DNA from: Balanoglossus misakiensis
Taxonomy: Eukaryota > Hemichordata
Assembly: GCA_040954595.2 (NCBI GenBank)
Contig: CM082578.2
Coordinates: 17,732,001-17,796,000, forward strand
Direction of reading: 5' to 3'
DNA length: 64,000 bases
This document shows, piece by piece, positions 1 to 13,229 of the stretch (its first letter is position 1; the number at the start of each line of letters is the position of its first letter). A program made the position numbers and the translations under genes. The notes beneath the pieces were generated by a model. It ran no database searches. It was given only the letters and a program-made list of their open reading frames with translations, and had not been told where the DNA came from.

Positions 1-3000
1 ATACGTCTTCGCGTCCCATCCTGGCCACAGGTCATCGAACACGCCGTGTAGTCTGACCATGGACCCCAGTTACCATGGACTGTTATACGAATTCCAAAGC
101 AGATAATGACATTATCAATTCGGGAAATACGATTCAAGAAGCCACGATTCACCCGAATTAAACTGGACACCTGGAACTGCACTGTAGTCAAATGAACTGG
201 GACCCAGGTGTTCAATGTTCTAACACGTGACCGCAGAAAACCAATCGGCCGCGCGTGCCGGGAACGGCCGAGTCATGCAACTGTCGAGTCACGCACATTA
301 GCCTCGTGTAGCTCTTTTGGACACAGTCTATCGGCAAGAAGACATCAAAACTGGCCAAGCAATCTTCATGTGAGGTAAGTAAATTCAGTAAATAGATCAT
401 TTGGTCACACGCACCACGTCAGACAACTTTGGGGATGGACGGTTTGTGACTGGGCGACCAGGAGTTCACGTTTAGGCCCCCTACACATTTGTCACAGGAA
501 AAACAGCGAACATCGCAATCTGCACTCTGTCCGAAAACAAAACATGAGCCATAGGGGTGCTACTTTAATGGGATCTCAAAACAATATTATTTGATAATAA
601 AGTATATGGGCGTACACCATATACTTTGAACTAAATCAACGATTTTTGGTATATGCTGGAAACTGTGCGGTATTTAGCAAAGGATGGTCGGACTCCCCCC
701 CCCCCCCCCCCCCCCCCTTCAATCACAGGCGCAATACCGTCAAAAGATTATTACATCGGACACAATCCTCGTAGTTCTCTCCATCTTTTTTTCCAATGTG
801 TTCTACTTACTCGGGCAGTTTCCCATATAACAATCACGTGATTCAACTCCGTTGCCCTGGCAATCAAGTCCTCCATGCGCCGGCGCCGGGCTGTTGCAAT
901 ACCGTCTCCTGTTTTCTTTGCCGGAGCTACAGGTCACAGAACAGGCTGACCACGCGTCCCAGTCGCTCCACTCTCCATTGACTGCAAATGGCCGGGAAAA
1001 GAAGATGGAAACAATCGGTCACGAAAGGGGGGCTAAATACAGAGCTTCATTCTGCCAGCTTTTCTATTCAGTATTTCCAGTCACATGTTGCAAGTTGCGC
1101 CTCATTTCCAGAGTTGTGAAGAAGGTCTGCCTTCGCTCAACCATGGCGCAAATAACACGCCTCATTTGCCGGAGAGTGTCAACGGCGGTTAAGAGTCACG
1201 GGGCGGGGGGACTATCGTATCAACCCAATAGATCTCCCACAGAACAATGTGCGAAATGCTAAAGTATTACCTGGGCAGAAGGGTTGAAGCTGGCATGGAG
1301 TGACTTGCTGGTCGGGTCCTTGTCCTTGGCAATCGTGACCTTCTTTGCAGGTCCGCTGACGCCCTTGGTAGCCTTGTCCACATGTCTTACTGCATTCGCC
1401 CCAATCACTCCATTGATTCCATGCTGAAAGACATCGACGTCGTAACTTTATTCCGAGCGCAAGAATAGAACTAGGGCGGTGAACCAGAATTTATAAGAGG
1501 ACATACACCAAAACTGTCTCTTTTCTATACACGTTACTTAACATTTTTTGTAGATTTTGGTAATTTACACGATTGTTTGGCGTGTAATATTAATTTCAAG
1601 GTGATTTATACCCAGGTGCAGGAAGAAAGCATGTAACGTTTTACTTAGAAATACCGCATTGTTTCCCTGATGGCGCTCTTTAGTCTCGTCTTCATTGACA
1701 GGTGAATAAAACTGCACCAGAAACCAATAATTAGGAACTCATATTTTTATTTCGCTGGCCGCCTCTATTTTTCAGCCAAAATAATCACAGAAACAATATT
1801 TACTATTCACTTAAAAGAATCTCGGAAGATGAATGTAATGTTCAAAACGGTTGAAAATCGTGAAAAGAGTAGAAAGCAACTCACGATCGTCTTCTACCGG
1901 GGGATTTTCTTCAGCAATTTGCCTGCAGCTCCGACAGTCACGCCCTCTGACGTGTGGTCCCCAACCTTTACCGCCTCTTTCACAGCAGTCCTGGGCATCG
2001 GCAAAATTGCCCTCCATCGGTCTTTTGCATTTTTGTTTCAGGGGGAGGTACTTCTCAAAACAATGTTGGGCACCTGTCGAAAATCAGTAATAGATCAATA
2101 AGTGGCTGAGGCGGTAAGAGTTGACATCTTCTCAAAGGAACAAGAATAGACCAAAGCCCGATTCAGGAATAACGACATTTCGAACGCATCATATTTAAAG
2201 GCTGATTGGCATTTCGGTGACGTGGCATTCACTTTGTTGCTGTAAAACCGAAAATGGGGGGGGGGGGGGGGGTAAATCATAGAATGAAGAAGTTTCTCTG
2301 TCAAAATTAGGACAGGTTTGAACGAAGAAAGGATGTTTGCGATATCAGTTACAATACCAAGCGGATGTGGACATTAATTTGCATGCCCGACCTTCGCATT
2401 TCATATTATATTCATTGACAAAGTGTGCTTTGCATCTTAGATTTGGGCTCTCTGTTTTGTCAATGTCGAAGTCAAGCAGGTATATTATTTGTTAGATGTT
2501 ATCGAAAATAGTTTTACATTTTCCCACTTTCACGGTCGTCCATAAGGTTAACCGTTTTGGTAACTTTTGGGAAACTTTTGTAGCCAAAGCCGGATCTTTT
2601 CTAGTTCTGGCATACTAATGTGTGAGCTCGGAAAACGGATTTCTGTGTAACGCCTGTCTTTGCATCGCGGAAAACCATCAGAAGCTGATGGTCAAGGCGT
2701 TCTCAGCTCTCTTCAAGGGCCATGTCTAAATGACAAGAAAACGTGCGAAGTGTAACTTGCATGCGATTCACTACCGCCTTTCAGTGAAATTTAGCGGAAG
2801 TAGAAATATAGTTTTCAGTGAATGGGGGAAAATATCACGTTCCTGTTTTGTAAACAGTTCTCTGGTCCAGGTTGGGGAAAACCCGTTGACAGCCATAAGA
2901 AAATACAATTCCTGGAAATATTTTTTCGCGGAGAAAAAGATCTAGACGACATGTTACGTACGTAAAACTTAACAAGTGACTTCAATGGAAAAGATGCATG

Positions 3001-4413
3001 CATATACCAGTGATTATATACATATACTGTACACTATTCGTTTGTTTTCATTTTGAAGAAGACAAACTGATTATTTGACGAAACAAATAAACTGATTGTG
3101 TAACTACTGGGAGTTCGTGCCTAGAAATCAAACGTTGCCGGGGAAACAAACTCACACGTGATATGGGAATTCGAAGTGATTGATTCGGTGCAACAAATGC
3201 TCCATGGTCAGACGTATATGTTAGACCATTTGTTTGTGAAGCTGAGACACCCAGATGGGGACTCGTCTGTAATTTCATGAATTCAGTCAAATTACAAGGA
3301 CCATTTTCCGGCCCAGTAGGCTTGCTTGGGCTTCGGTTCGACTGCGGATGCAGACTGAACGCATCGCTGGCTCTACCGCGGCGGGGTTACCGATCAGCCT
3401 TTGTGTCCTGTATGCGCTAGCTCTTGTAGATTTTATCACATCTGTATTGTCGAGCCATTAAACCATCAATGCTCCTGACAAGAACTGTTGTTTCCATGAG
3501 CGATATTCGTATCCTAAAACGGAGCGGGTTGAGTGATGGAACTCGACAAATGTACAGTGTACAATGATAAAGAATTGACCCCCCCCCCACCATTTCTCTC
3601 TCTCTCTCTCTCTCTCTGTCTGATCAGGTAGGAGAGAGGGCGTCGACCTGACAGGTATCGAATTGACAACTTCGATCTGGTCGTTGTTTGCAGGTCCGAT
3701 TCACAATTCAAGCAACGCGCGTGTTAATAGACTATCACAGTCGCATATGCCACGCTACAATAAAGGGCCGACTGAGCGATCGATGGCAAGAGACTGCACA
3801 ATTGTACTGAATCAATGAGTGGATTTACTTGTAACAATCCCGCCATTTCATATTTTTCGACTCTCTATAAATATTTTAGAAGTCTCATGAGCCCTATGGA
3901 CAATTGCATTCACAAGTATCGATACAATGTCTGATTTGCTCAGAAGTCGTAGAGAAATTGGTGTAAGAGAATGCAGTCTTGACAATTTGTGTTTTGAAAC
4001 CCTGTTTCGTCTCATTTTCCTCATAAGATTTCGCTTGCTTTTGAAAGAGTTCGTCGCTGTCTTTATATCAACCGCTTCGTTGTGCGGGCCTATGTCTGCC
4101 GCGGTCATGAAATCATATCCAAGACAAAAATATTGACGCCGAGAATACTATAAAAATTCCGTCAAAATTATCTCGAAAATATTATTTGATGGGGGGGGGG
4201 GGGGGATGTGCGTGACTTACACATGACGTGACTAAGTAATAATCTTAGGGGAATAGCGTCTATTCCATTCAAGGACTCCAAGAAATGCGAGTCGCTACTT
4301 AAAGAAAGGGATGTTCTGCCATCACCTATCGGTAATAATCGTCAAGACTTACCCGCTAGCGACGCTAATAACGTCGACAACGTGAATATGACTATTACGA
4401 TTGTCCCTGTCAT
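1..4413 (-). CDS. Properdin-like secreted protein, 5' part (signal peptide, TB-like domain, TSR repeats); partial
   Basis: Four joined exons on the minus strand: 4353-4413, 1885-2073, 1271-1423 and 1-79 (cut by the window edge). All junctions are GT-AG and every intron is phase 1, as in many secreted modular proteins. Exon 1 starts at an ATG with A at -3 and encodes a 20-residue hydrophobic signal peptide (MTGTIVIVIFTLSTLLASLA). Exon 2 encodes a six-cysteine module with the spacing HCF..KCK..DCC..RDC..SC. I recall the same layout in the N-terminal TB domain of complement properdin. Exon 3 is a full thrombospondin type-1 repeat with WNQWSDW (C-mannosylation type) and CSKTCG (O-fucosylation type). 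Exon 4 opens a second repeat (NWGPWSDY, CSMTCG). Properdin stabilises the alternative-pathway C3 convertase outside the cell. Whether this protein does so is inference. A different TSR protein remains possible because the C-terminal repeats lie outside the window. Confidence 0.75.
695..717. repeat. Homopolymer C run (23 nt)
   Basis: An uninterrupted run of C in the properdin-like gene's intron 3. It is the longest of at least ten G/C homopolymers of 9 or more bases in the window. Confidence 0.9.
2256..2272. repeat. Homopolymer G run (17 nt)
   Basis: An uninterrupted run of G inside the first intron of the properdin-like gene. A second run of 15 G lies at 4191-4205 in the same intron. Confidence 0.9.
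3581..3618. repeat. C run followed by (CT)n microsatellite
   Basis: A short C run (about 3581-3589) is followed by a CT dinucleotide tract (about 3596-3617) in intron 1 of the properdin-like gene. Confidence 0.85.
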
Positions 4414-7157
4414 TCTGTGGACGACGTGTGGGTCCTGTTCAAGACGAGAGAACTACGCCTGTGTATGAACGTGCACACAGCCAGCGGTTGCTGTTAAGTC
4501 CTGCTTCCCGTATGCAAAGAAGGCGGGATGTAAGCGTTTCGTAGAATAAACCATTTCACGTGAGTAAGGACAGAGCATGAAGGGCGGAACTGTGAGGGTC
4601 ACGTTACGGAAACGTAATGGTTTACATGCGGATTAGGCCCTATGCATAGAAAATTCGATAAAAACATATCTGGCCGCATCGGGTTACCTCGGAAAGTTAA
4701 TAGTTGGTTTCAGAAACATCGTGTCCGTATCTATTCTTAAATTATGACCCCTTCTATTTCGTTTCTATAAACATTCGTGGGGAGGAGGATGATGGTACGG
4801 TCGATTAAACCCGTCGAGTTTTCACCTTTCATTGCGCACATTAAAATCAATTACACATTTTAAATGACATAATGTCCGAGAATGCAAACAGAATATTACT
4901 CGGGAAACCTAAGACAACTTTAATTAAATTTGCAAGACATGCATCTTTAATATGTGTAGGTAATGTAAGTGGGCATGTCCGGGATGGAGTATTTCATGGT
5001 TGCACAGGTGGGGGTAAGGGCAACTTTAAAATTGGAATGTCTAGGGACGGATGAAGAAACAGAATACTTTTTGTCATAATTTTACTCAGGCAACTTAAAA
5101 TTATTTCTCTTGAAATTGAAAATAAAAATAGGGGTCACCGTGCAAAAATATGAATGACAGAGAAAAACTGTCTCAAATTTGATATTCAAAATGGCCGTCA
5201 ATGGAGAAAATTTAAGTTAGCGATTTTTTAGAATAAAAATGGTTGTGAACACCCTGTTTTCATCTTTGTTTTCAAATACTCTGACAAACTGTAATATCAA
5301 CTAAGAATTGAAAGGTTTGGAAGATTATTATTTTTTTCCTGAAAATCATTCCCCGAGGCAGTACTACCTTAACTACAAGTGGGTGTATTGTGTAACTGTA
5401 TATGTAAATCAGTGGACACTGTATCCTGTCTATTATCAGCCGAGTTCTTCCATTTTAGTGTAGGGGCCTGTGCTGTGCTACCAATGACTGCAAAGCATGC
5501 ACAGGGTGAGATAAGGAGTTTGCATAATCTTAATTTATTCATTTCTCTGTCCTTGAAAACAATCACAATAATTAGTACAACTGAAGTGGAAATATTTACA
5601 GAATATACAAACCTGAAACAAAATAACATTTTATCTTTCTTGAGTTTTCAAGTGAATCAAGCCTTCCAACCCCTAGATTCTGGTTTATGCAAATAACCAG
5701 TTAATATAAAATCTCTTATACTGATTATCAAATTAATATGAAAGATATCTTTGGTGTGTTATATACATGTATGGTAATATCTTGAACGGAATATTAATGT
5801 TTACAAAAAAGATGCCAGAATGTGGATAAATACAACCTTCACACTAACTGCATGGCAAGTCATTACTTTGGACTCGGCAAGGTGACTCAGGGTGTACAGA
5901 GTCATGAAAATGCGCGATAAAAAAACAGGAAAGATTGACATCAAAAGGGAAGGACATCTGAGTGACACAGTTACAGTTTCACTGTAAAACACAATTACAG
6001 AGTAAACAGCCTTTTTATTCTCTGATTCAGTGACTCAGTCCAACCCACAGGTCTGTATCAGTGTCAATGACCTTTCTTGGCAATGCATAACCTATATGCA
6101 GGGTTCTTTGCAGTAACTTTTTATAGGCCAAGCCATTAATTCACTTTTGTTATTTTAGCATGACTTGAATTTCTCTACAATTTACATCAAGGAATATCTT
6201 GTATGAATATAAGCTTTTGCCATCAACAGACCTTGCCACACCTGTTATGGTCGCGTTACAATATTCTCATCAAACAAACAAATATATACATAATTCTCCA
6301 AGTTCAAAAAAATGACAACTATGGTGGCCAGATTGTCAGCCCAAGAAAGAAATGCTATAATTAAGCATTTCTTTGAATAAACTTTTTTAGAGGAAATATT
6401 GAGATCAATTTGATATGTATATGAACATCAGACCTTGTCTAATCTTTTATAGCATGAGAATGCATTAAGTAAAAAAGACAATGACAGGAGAAATTGACTA
6501 CAAGGAGTTCAATATTAACACTGGAATACCATGACATTTCAAGATAAGGTAGATCTTGCTGTAATACCGCTGTGACTGCAACTGAATCAAATTAAGACAG
6601 GATTTCTGAAGGCCAGACACAACATGACATGAATACATAAACATTGTTGTCGTGTCACTATTCACATAATTCAGGCCATGCATACAAAATACGCAAGACG
6701 ATGAACTCGCACTTCTGTGACAGTGTTTGATCATCATTGTGAGTATCTTCATTTTCGTTTTGTTTCAAAACGAAATACATACTGGGGGGGGGGGATTACA
6801 AGGGTGAGGTCTATATTCAGACAAGGTTGATTTCATAGAGTAAGTGAAACTATAGGCATTCTGTTAAAAAAACACCATGAGAGTATAACTAGTGTGTAAT
6901 GCCAGGTGTACTCTTGCCATGAAGATTTGGAGGGGGGGGGGGCGATGGGTAAATGGTTTTCTGAAGCTCCCCTTTGGTCCAGAATTCACCATTCTGTTAC
7001 TCGATATTCTCACGGAGATTTTGTGACCTTTGAGTCGTGTATCAATGGCTTCCCCTGTGTCTCTGACTACAATTACATCTCCCCCTGGGGATATTACACC
7101 TACATTCTTCTACCATACGTCAAAAAAAAGTCACAGGGGGTTGTTGACATTGTGATG
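4414..7157. other. Intergenic region: properdin-like upstream flank and CCDC66 3' flank
   Basis: No coding exon was found here on either strand. The part next to the properdin-like start (about 4414-4700) is relatively CpG-rich and probably holds its promoter and 5' UTR. The part below 7158 is AT-rich and probably holds the CCDC66 3' UTR. Candidate minus-strand AATAAA signals appear as TTTATT at 6014-6019 and 5534-5539. There are G runs at 6784-6794 and 6932-6942. Neither the UTR ends nor the promoter can be placed from sequence alone. Confidence 0.4.
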
Positions 7158-10100
7158 TCATTGGTGGTTGAATGGAGTCAATCCTACTTCAAGCTCCCTC
7201 TGCTTCATTATCAAACCCTGAAAAAAATTACAAAGAACATCAAAATTTTAGTCTATTGAGGCTGAAGTGTGCATTCAAGTCGACTATTAAAGTCACCTTT
7301 TTTCTGTTTTTATTTCAGGTTTGGGTTAAGTGGTATTAGCAGCATTACCCCTCGGACATGTGCTATCCAGATACCCCCCCCCCCCCTATCAAATGGGGTC
7401 AGGGGTCAGTGCAGATGTCTAGAGGGTGAATGCTCTATAACTGGTGAATGAATGCTTCAGAATACACATCAGTCATCTGGACCAAAAATTAAGTGATGGT
7501 CAAATACATGAGGTGAGTTGAACTGTGACAACCTGTGTTTCAGTAATATCAACAGAGGGTGCCTTTGCCCTTTTCATCATCAACACCATTCATTCAGGAA
7601 TGATGACCCATGATGTAAAAGCACATACCTGTCTGAGATGAGACAGTTGTTTCAGGATCATTTCTTGCCTGTGTTCTTTGTCCTTCAATCTGTCTGGATT
7701 CAGGAGTGGATCCTATTAAAGACAAGATAAACAATGCCATTGTATCAACAAGATAGAAAACATATTTCAGATGTAAACATCAATGACTTGAAAAGACTTT
7801 TGAAATTACCATTTCATGATCAGGCTTCTTTTCCTTTCTCACTGGTCTGTCTTCGTTGCTTTCAATGGAGCGTCTTCTCTGCCTGTGTCTTTTCTGTTTC
7901 TTGTATTGCTCTGGTGTCTGTGGAACACTGTCTGGGTTCAGCTCCAGGGCCTCAGATCTCAGGAATGGTGCAAACTCTCCCGTTTTCAGAGGTGGTGATT
8001 CCGGGGGTTGCAGTGGTGGGGAATCGACCGCCGCCCGCGAGTATTGTTTTGTTCGTCGCCCCTCCGGTGAGTGGGAGCGGTGTCTTGTGGTGCGTCCCCC
8101 GACGGACGAGTTGTAGCCCTGTCTCCGCGACAGTTGACCGTCTGGCGACATTGTTCGAATTCGACTCCTGATGGCGGGCACGGGCGGCGATGCTGACCTC
8201 TCCCTAGCGACCAGCCTCTCTGGGGCATTCAGCTCCTGCAGCAACAAGAGCTCCTGCTGTCGTTTGCGCAGACGTTCCTCTTTCTTGGCTCGATCCAACG
8301 TCAAGTCTTTCTCGGATGCCTTCTTCACTTTCTTGCGGTTGACACTCGGTTTTCCCCACTGCGGTCGCTCGGACAACTTCTTGTACCGCTGTTTTGTCTT
8401 CTCTGCTTCGGGCGACGGCGACCTCGTCACTTTTCTGGACTTCACTTCTTTCACGCGACCCCGTCCTCTCTCCGTGTTGTCACTTCTGTCAGCTTTATTT
8501 TGAGGTTTGCCCACCGGTTTGAACTTGAACTCCACACCTGCACTGTCTTCTCTAGCAATTCTTTCCAGATTTGGTGGTAGACCGTTCTGATTGGAATACT
8601 GAAATTCTACAGAAAAAACACACACAAAATCACTTTAATTTTACATCAAAATGTATCAATGTGATTTCAGCTACATTTCACTGAGCTCTAGGAATGTTCA
8701 TTTATACCACAGCTCCACTCTGATCTTATGTGTGACCTTTACAAACAATTGTCGTTCAAAGCAGTACAAGTAGGGCATGTGAGGAGATTTGTTGACTGAC
8801 CGCATCACGACACATCACCATATCACATCACACCAACCCTTCAACACACTTCACCAAACGATAACAGTCTCTGTGCCCCCCCCCCCCTTCATTTAATTCC
8901 ACACTATCCACCCTATGACACACTCTCTGACCTGTTTGAATCGCTTCATCCTTGACTGGTGACAATGGCTCCTCAGTCCTGTGTATTGAACGGAAATCTT
9001 CTCCCTGACCTTGATGACTCAGAATTGAAGGGTCAACCACGCCCGATCTGGGTGAAAATTGCTCTGCAGGGAACACCATTCCTCTTGGAGTTACATCAGG
9101 CGAGTGGTGGACTGCCAGAAGAAAATAGAGTTCCAACGTCAAATTATAACATTCATAAAAACTAGATAACTAACTAGATTTTCACATATGAAAATACCGC
9201 CAAGAACTCGGTCTCTTTAATATCTGGTTTTGATAATTTTACCAGCACATGGATGTCTGGATTCATTTCAAACTCACCATCCCAACTTTTCTTTAAATGC
9301 CGCACATCATGTCCACCATCAATCAAATGTTGCATTCTTCGTGCGTGTTTCTCTTGAGCTGCTTGTTCTTGGGCAAGTTGCATACTCATCATTAGCGCTC
9401 GTGTTTTCCGATCTACTTCCTCCTGTTCAAATATAAACAGATACACATCACATGCAATTGTTCAATAAATTGTATTGCTATTCATAAAGTACACAAGATT
9501 TCTGATCTAATAGTTCATCTTTTGCAGCCTGGTGACTTGTGATGTCATTCAGAAGACAGGTTCATTCTGTGGGGCTTAGTTGGAACAGAAATCCATTCTT
9601 GCTGTGAGTCAACAAAGGGACTCTCACTGAAACCTTCCCAAAGTTTAAGAACTATACCTCTTTTTGCCTCTGTTTCTGTTGGTCTTGATTGAACTTTGAT
9701 TGCAGTTCAGCTCTTTCTAACGCCAGTCTTCTCTCTTCTACCATTTCTTCTCTCCTCATTTTTTCCTCTTCTTCTCTTTTCTTCTTCAACTTCTCCTCCA
9801 CCTGTGCCTTGATTGCCATCTGTTGAAAGTGAAAGTGAAAGCTACCTGCTAAAAGTCTCTATGTCAACAAACTGATTTTCTGACACTGGTTTTGAGACAG
9901 AGTTGTCAAGTGCAAAGCTACCCACAACATGGAATGGCAAGAAGAGATTGGACATAACACATGTAGGGAAGCCAGATTCCCTTAACTTGAGCAAGACATC
10001 GACTGACTGCTTATTCTTGTGAATTGGATGCTTCATAAAAGACATTTATAAGATAATAACCTGGTGTTCTAATTGTTTTTGTCTTGCTTTTTCAAGCCTT

Positions 10101-13100
10101 TCTTTTTCTGTTGGATCCATCAATAACTGGTGGCCTTTTCCCCTTGCATGGATTCTACAAAGAAACAGAAAATGCCGATTGTCATCTTGGTTGTAGCTCA
10201 AGGGATGGACAGTTATGTTCATGTGCCCCTTTTCACAAGACAGACACATGAAAGGACATGCAGAAAAAAGGATTGATCCTATCTCAAAGAGGACTGATCC
10301 CATCTCGAAAGTCATACCCTTTTTACATGTAAAATTAACAACACATGTTGCTTTAAAATCTTACATTTCACTGGCTGCATTGTTGGGGTTAGCTATAGAC
10401 AATTTGACTGGTATATCATATCCAGGATCAGCTGTCTGTGGTGCACTCTTGGACTGATTCTCAAAATCTCTTGCAGCATTCAACTCCGGCTCTGTGTGGG
10501 TCATTTTGGTCTTGATGGAGGCATCATCAACCACTTGCTTGGGACCCACAGACTGGTATCTTGGATTCTGTGGTTGGCCTCGGATTGTGTCGAACTGATC
10601 AGCCCAGGTTTCCTGAAAACCTTGCTGGCGTTCTCGTCTTTCCCGATCTTTTTTGTTTCTTATTTCTTGTCTCTGTTTCTCTGCAATCAAACCGGTCATT
10701 GAAAAGTGGTGTTAATCTCGTCAATCTCTACTTGACACTGCACCTTGAGTTCACAATGTCCAATGCAAAGGAAAGAAACAGTTAATCACCTAATTCCTCC
10801 AACCATTGCTGCCGTTCTTGTCTTTTTGTTGCACTGTGTTGATGTTCCCTGGGAGAGCCTTCTCCCAGAACAAAGGAACTTCTCATTGCGGCCGGCACCT
10901 TGTCCGGTGAAGGCTGGGCTCTAGAGGGCGCCGTTCTCTCCACGGGTTCCCTGGTTGGTTCTACAGTGTGTCTTGGTTGTGGAATCGGTGGCTGACAATA
11001 AACGAGAAAATTCATGCTAAGTGATATGATGACACACATAATGGCACACTTTGGGTCATCTACCTATGAACTTTTCATCCTCAGATTTGACAAGCAAACT
11101 GCCAAACTCTTTATACAACATGTCTTGTACAGATGAAGACATTTTCAAAGACATAAACTAACTAACCTTCTGTTCAGTTGCTGTCATGGCATAATTTTTG
11201 TTTGGAGCACCACCCCCTGACTTGCCAAAGGGATCCCATTCGTGGAAAGACTCCTGCATTTGATTTTCCTGAGTTTTCTTCCAGCTTTTCCGCGTCTCTT
11301 GGTCTTGCCTCTTCAAAGCCACTTGCTCAGCTGTGAATATGCAAAAAAAAACAGGTTTCAGTGAGTTGGTACCGTCGTCTACCACCTACCAACTAGCCCT
11401 AAGGAAAGTATAAGTTGGGTGACTGGCATCACACAAACAGGTTTCTCATGTGTATGTATAAAACCATAAAATCAAATGAGATCTACCTACAATTCCCACA
11501 GACAAGACATTTGACATTTGAAATCCTTCCTCATTGCTGGTTTTTCACTCACCAAGCTCTTGTTTCCACTGTTCTCTTTTCTTTTCAGCCAAGGATCTGT
11601 CATTGTAACCTGTCATACCAATATTCCCCATACCAACTGTGTGAGCCTTGTCGTCTGATGCCATTATTTGCTGTAATTTTTCAGCTCTGCTCTCAGCCAT
11701 TCTGCTTCTCCTCTCCTCTGGCACAGCCCCCGTATCCTTGGTAACGGCCACATCTTCCCTCACATTTATCTTTTCTGGTTTGGCTGTTTCTCTTCCGCTT
11801 GCCTTGTTTACCTCTTCTTCACCTCGGGTTTCTTCTTGTTTTGTAACTGGTCTCTCCTTCTCTCCGCTCTCACCTGCTTTGCTTCCTTCTGCAAAAATTA
11901 AGATACAGTTATCATTCAATCAATCCACAGGATTTTTTTCTCCTCGTCGACCAACAATTTTTTTTTTCCTGTTTTCCCCAAATTATGAAAACAATGAAAC
12001 AGAAACACCCTCTAACAGACCATTTTACAAGCAAACAAGAACATCAAAGTTTCGTGCTGTCCATAATACTCACCCTTCATAGCCATTGCAGCTTCCAATT
12101 GTGCAGATGTACCAATAGCTGACAAGATGGCTTGTAACTGTTCCTTGGTCAGAGTCACAGTATCACTGTATTTTTTACCCCCATTGTCTTTCTGACTCGC
12201 ATCTTTCTTGGAATTCTTAGTTTCTTTTCCTTTCCTCACAGACATTGCATTTTTCTTGATGAAATCAACAGCTGGCTTCTTCTTTTCTGTCTCAGCATTC
12301 TCACTGTTCTCTGCATTTTTATTCCCTGAGGCCTCATTTTGTCTGAGGACACTTGTTCTCTTGGCAGGTTTTGGTGGTGGATTTGCCTCTGTGCCCTCCA
12401 CTCTGCGCAGGGGAAACTTTTGAGCTTTCCTCTTGTAACTGAACTGTTAAAATACAAACAAGATATTGTAAATGACAAGGTTATACAAAATGGCCAGTCA
12501 TTGTCATTCATTTATGCTTTCCAAACTTGATCACCTTTTTCCTTGTTTGCAGTTTTAACCTTTGCAGGTCTATACCATAACACAGTGGCAGAATGGTGAG
12601 TGACACAGTTTGACCAGAGACATCAATGTATGGCACTGATAACGAGTTACAGTCATCACATAGATAAGTACTTTTTACAATGAAAATTTGTCTCGCCAGG
12701 TAATAATCAAATTATGATCAGTTAACAATCTCATCACTATCATCTCACTCTACTCTGGTAATTAAACTGTACTGACTTGTCAATGTAAAACAATTTACTA
12801 GTAAGTATTCCTCTGTACTTACTTTCTTTGACTTTTTGGGCTCAGGATCTGTAAATAAGCAGAAAAAAACACCACCTCTGTTATAACTAAGGAAGGATTA
12901 TATCAAATGTCATAAATTTAATAAAATTTCATGATCAAGGAAAATACACAAGTAAACAGCTATAAAGTGTGCCTTTTAGTCTTTCAGACTCACATGATTG
13001 ACGGGAAACTCGGCTTACCTCCAAATAGATAGATTCCTGCACTGCCCTGCTTAGCAAGGGCTGCAATACGTAATCCTTCACTGAAAGAGAAGCAACAAGA

Positions 13101-13229
13101 TGAGGATCAGATGGGTTGATGGCATGCAAGATAGGAAATTACAAGTCGTTTTTCAAAAGAAACTTTAAAAGGTAAGGGGACTTACGTATTGGCGACACGT
13201 ATTTCACTTAAGACCCCGCGAGTGTCCAT
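7158..13229 (-). CDS. CCDC66: CCDC66, coiled-coil domain-containing protein 66 (1013 aa, 15 exons, complete)
   Basis: Exons, 5' to 3' on the minus strand: 13186-13229, 13019-13080, 12823-12848, 12074-12443, 11553-11888, 11167-11330, 10790-10991, 10365-10680, 10061-10154, 9658-9819, 9278-9422, 8932-9111, 7810-8606, 7629-7712, 7158-7217. Phases agree at all 14 junctions and the total is 3042 nt including the stop. CCDC66 is a microtubule-binding protein of centriolar satellites, cilia and the spindle. Family signs I recognise are LTKEQLQAIL near residue 145, repeated QWKQEL/QWLEEL motifs in the middle, and a charged coiled coil at about 507-640 including KQLEHQ and MQLAQEQA. The C-terminal NPLLNP...QLSHLRQ|GL..KQRELE end is also characteristic. 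Length is close to the vertebrate protein (about 950 aa). The long exon 7810-8606 is basic and serine/arginine-rich, probably disordered. The start ATG has a good context (A at -3, G at +4). The 26-nt third exon is a microexon. Confidence 0.93.

Noticed and set aside
5630-5672. Possible CCDC66 last exon on the minus strand starting GLEGLIHLKTQE
   Set aside because: The exon at 7158-7217 gives GL..KQRELE, which fits the family C-terminus much better, and it lies closer to exon 14.
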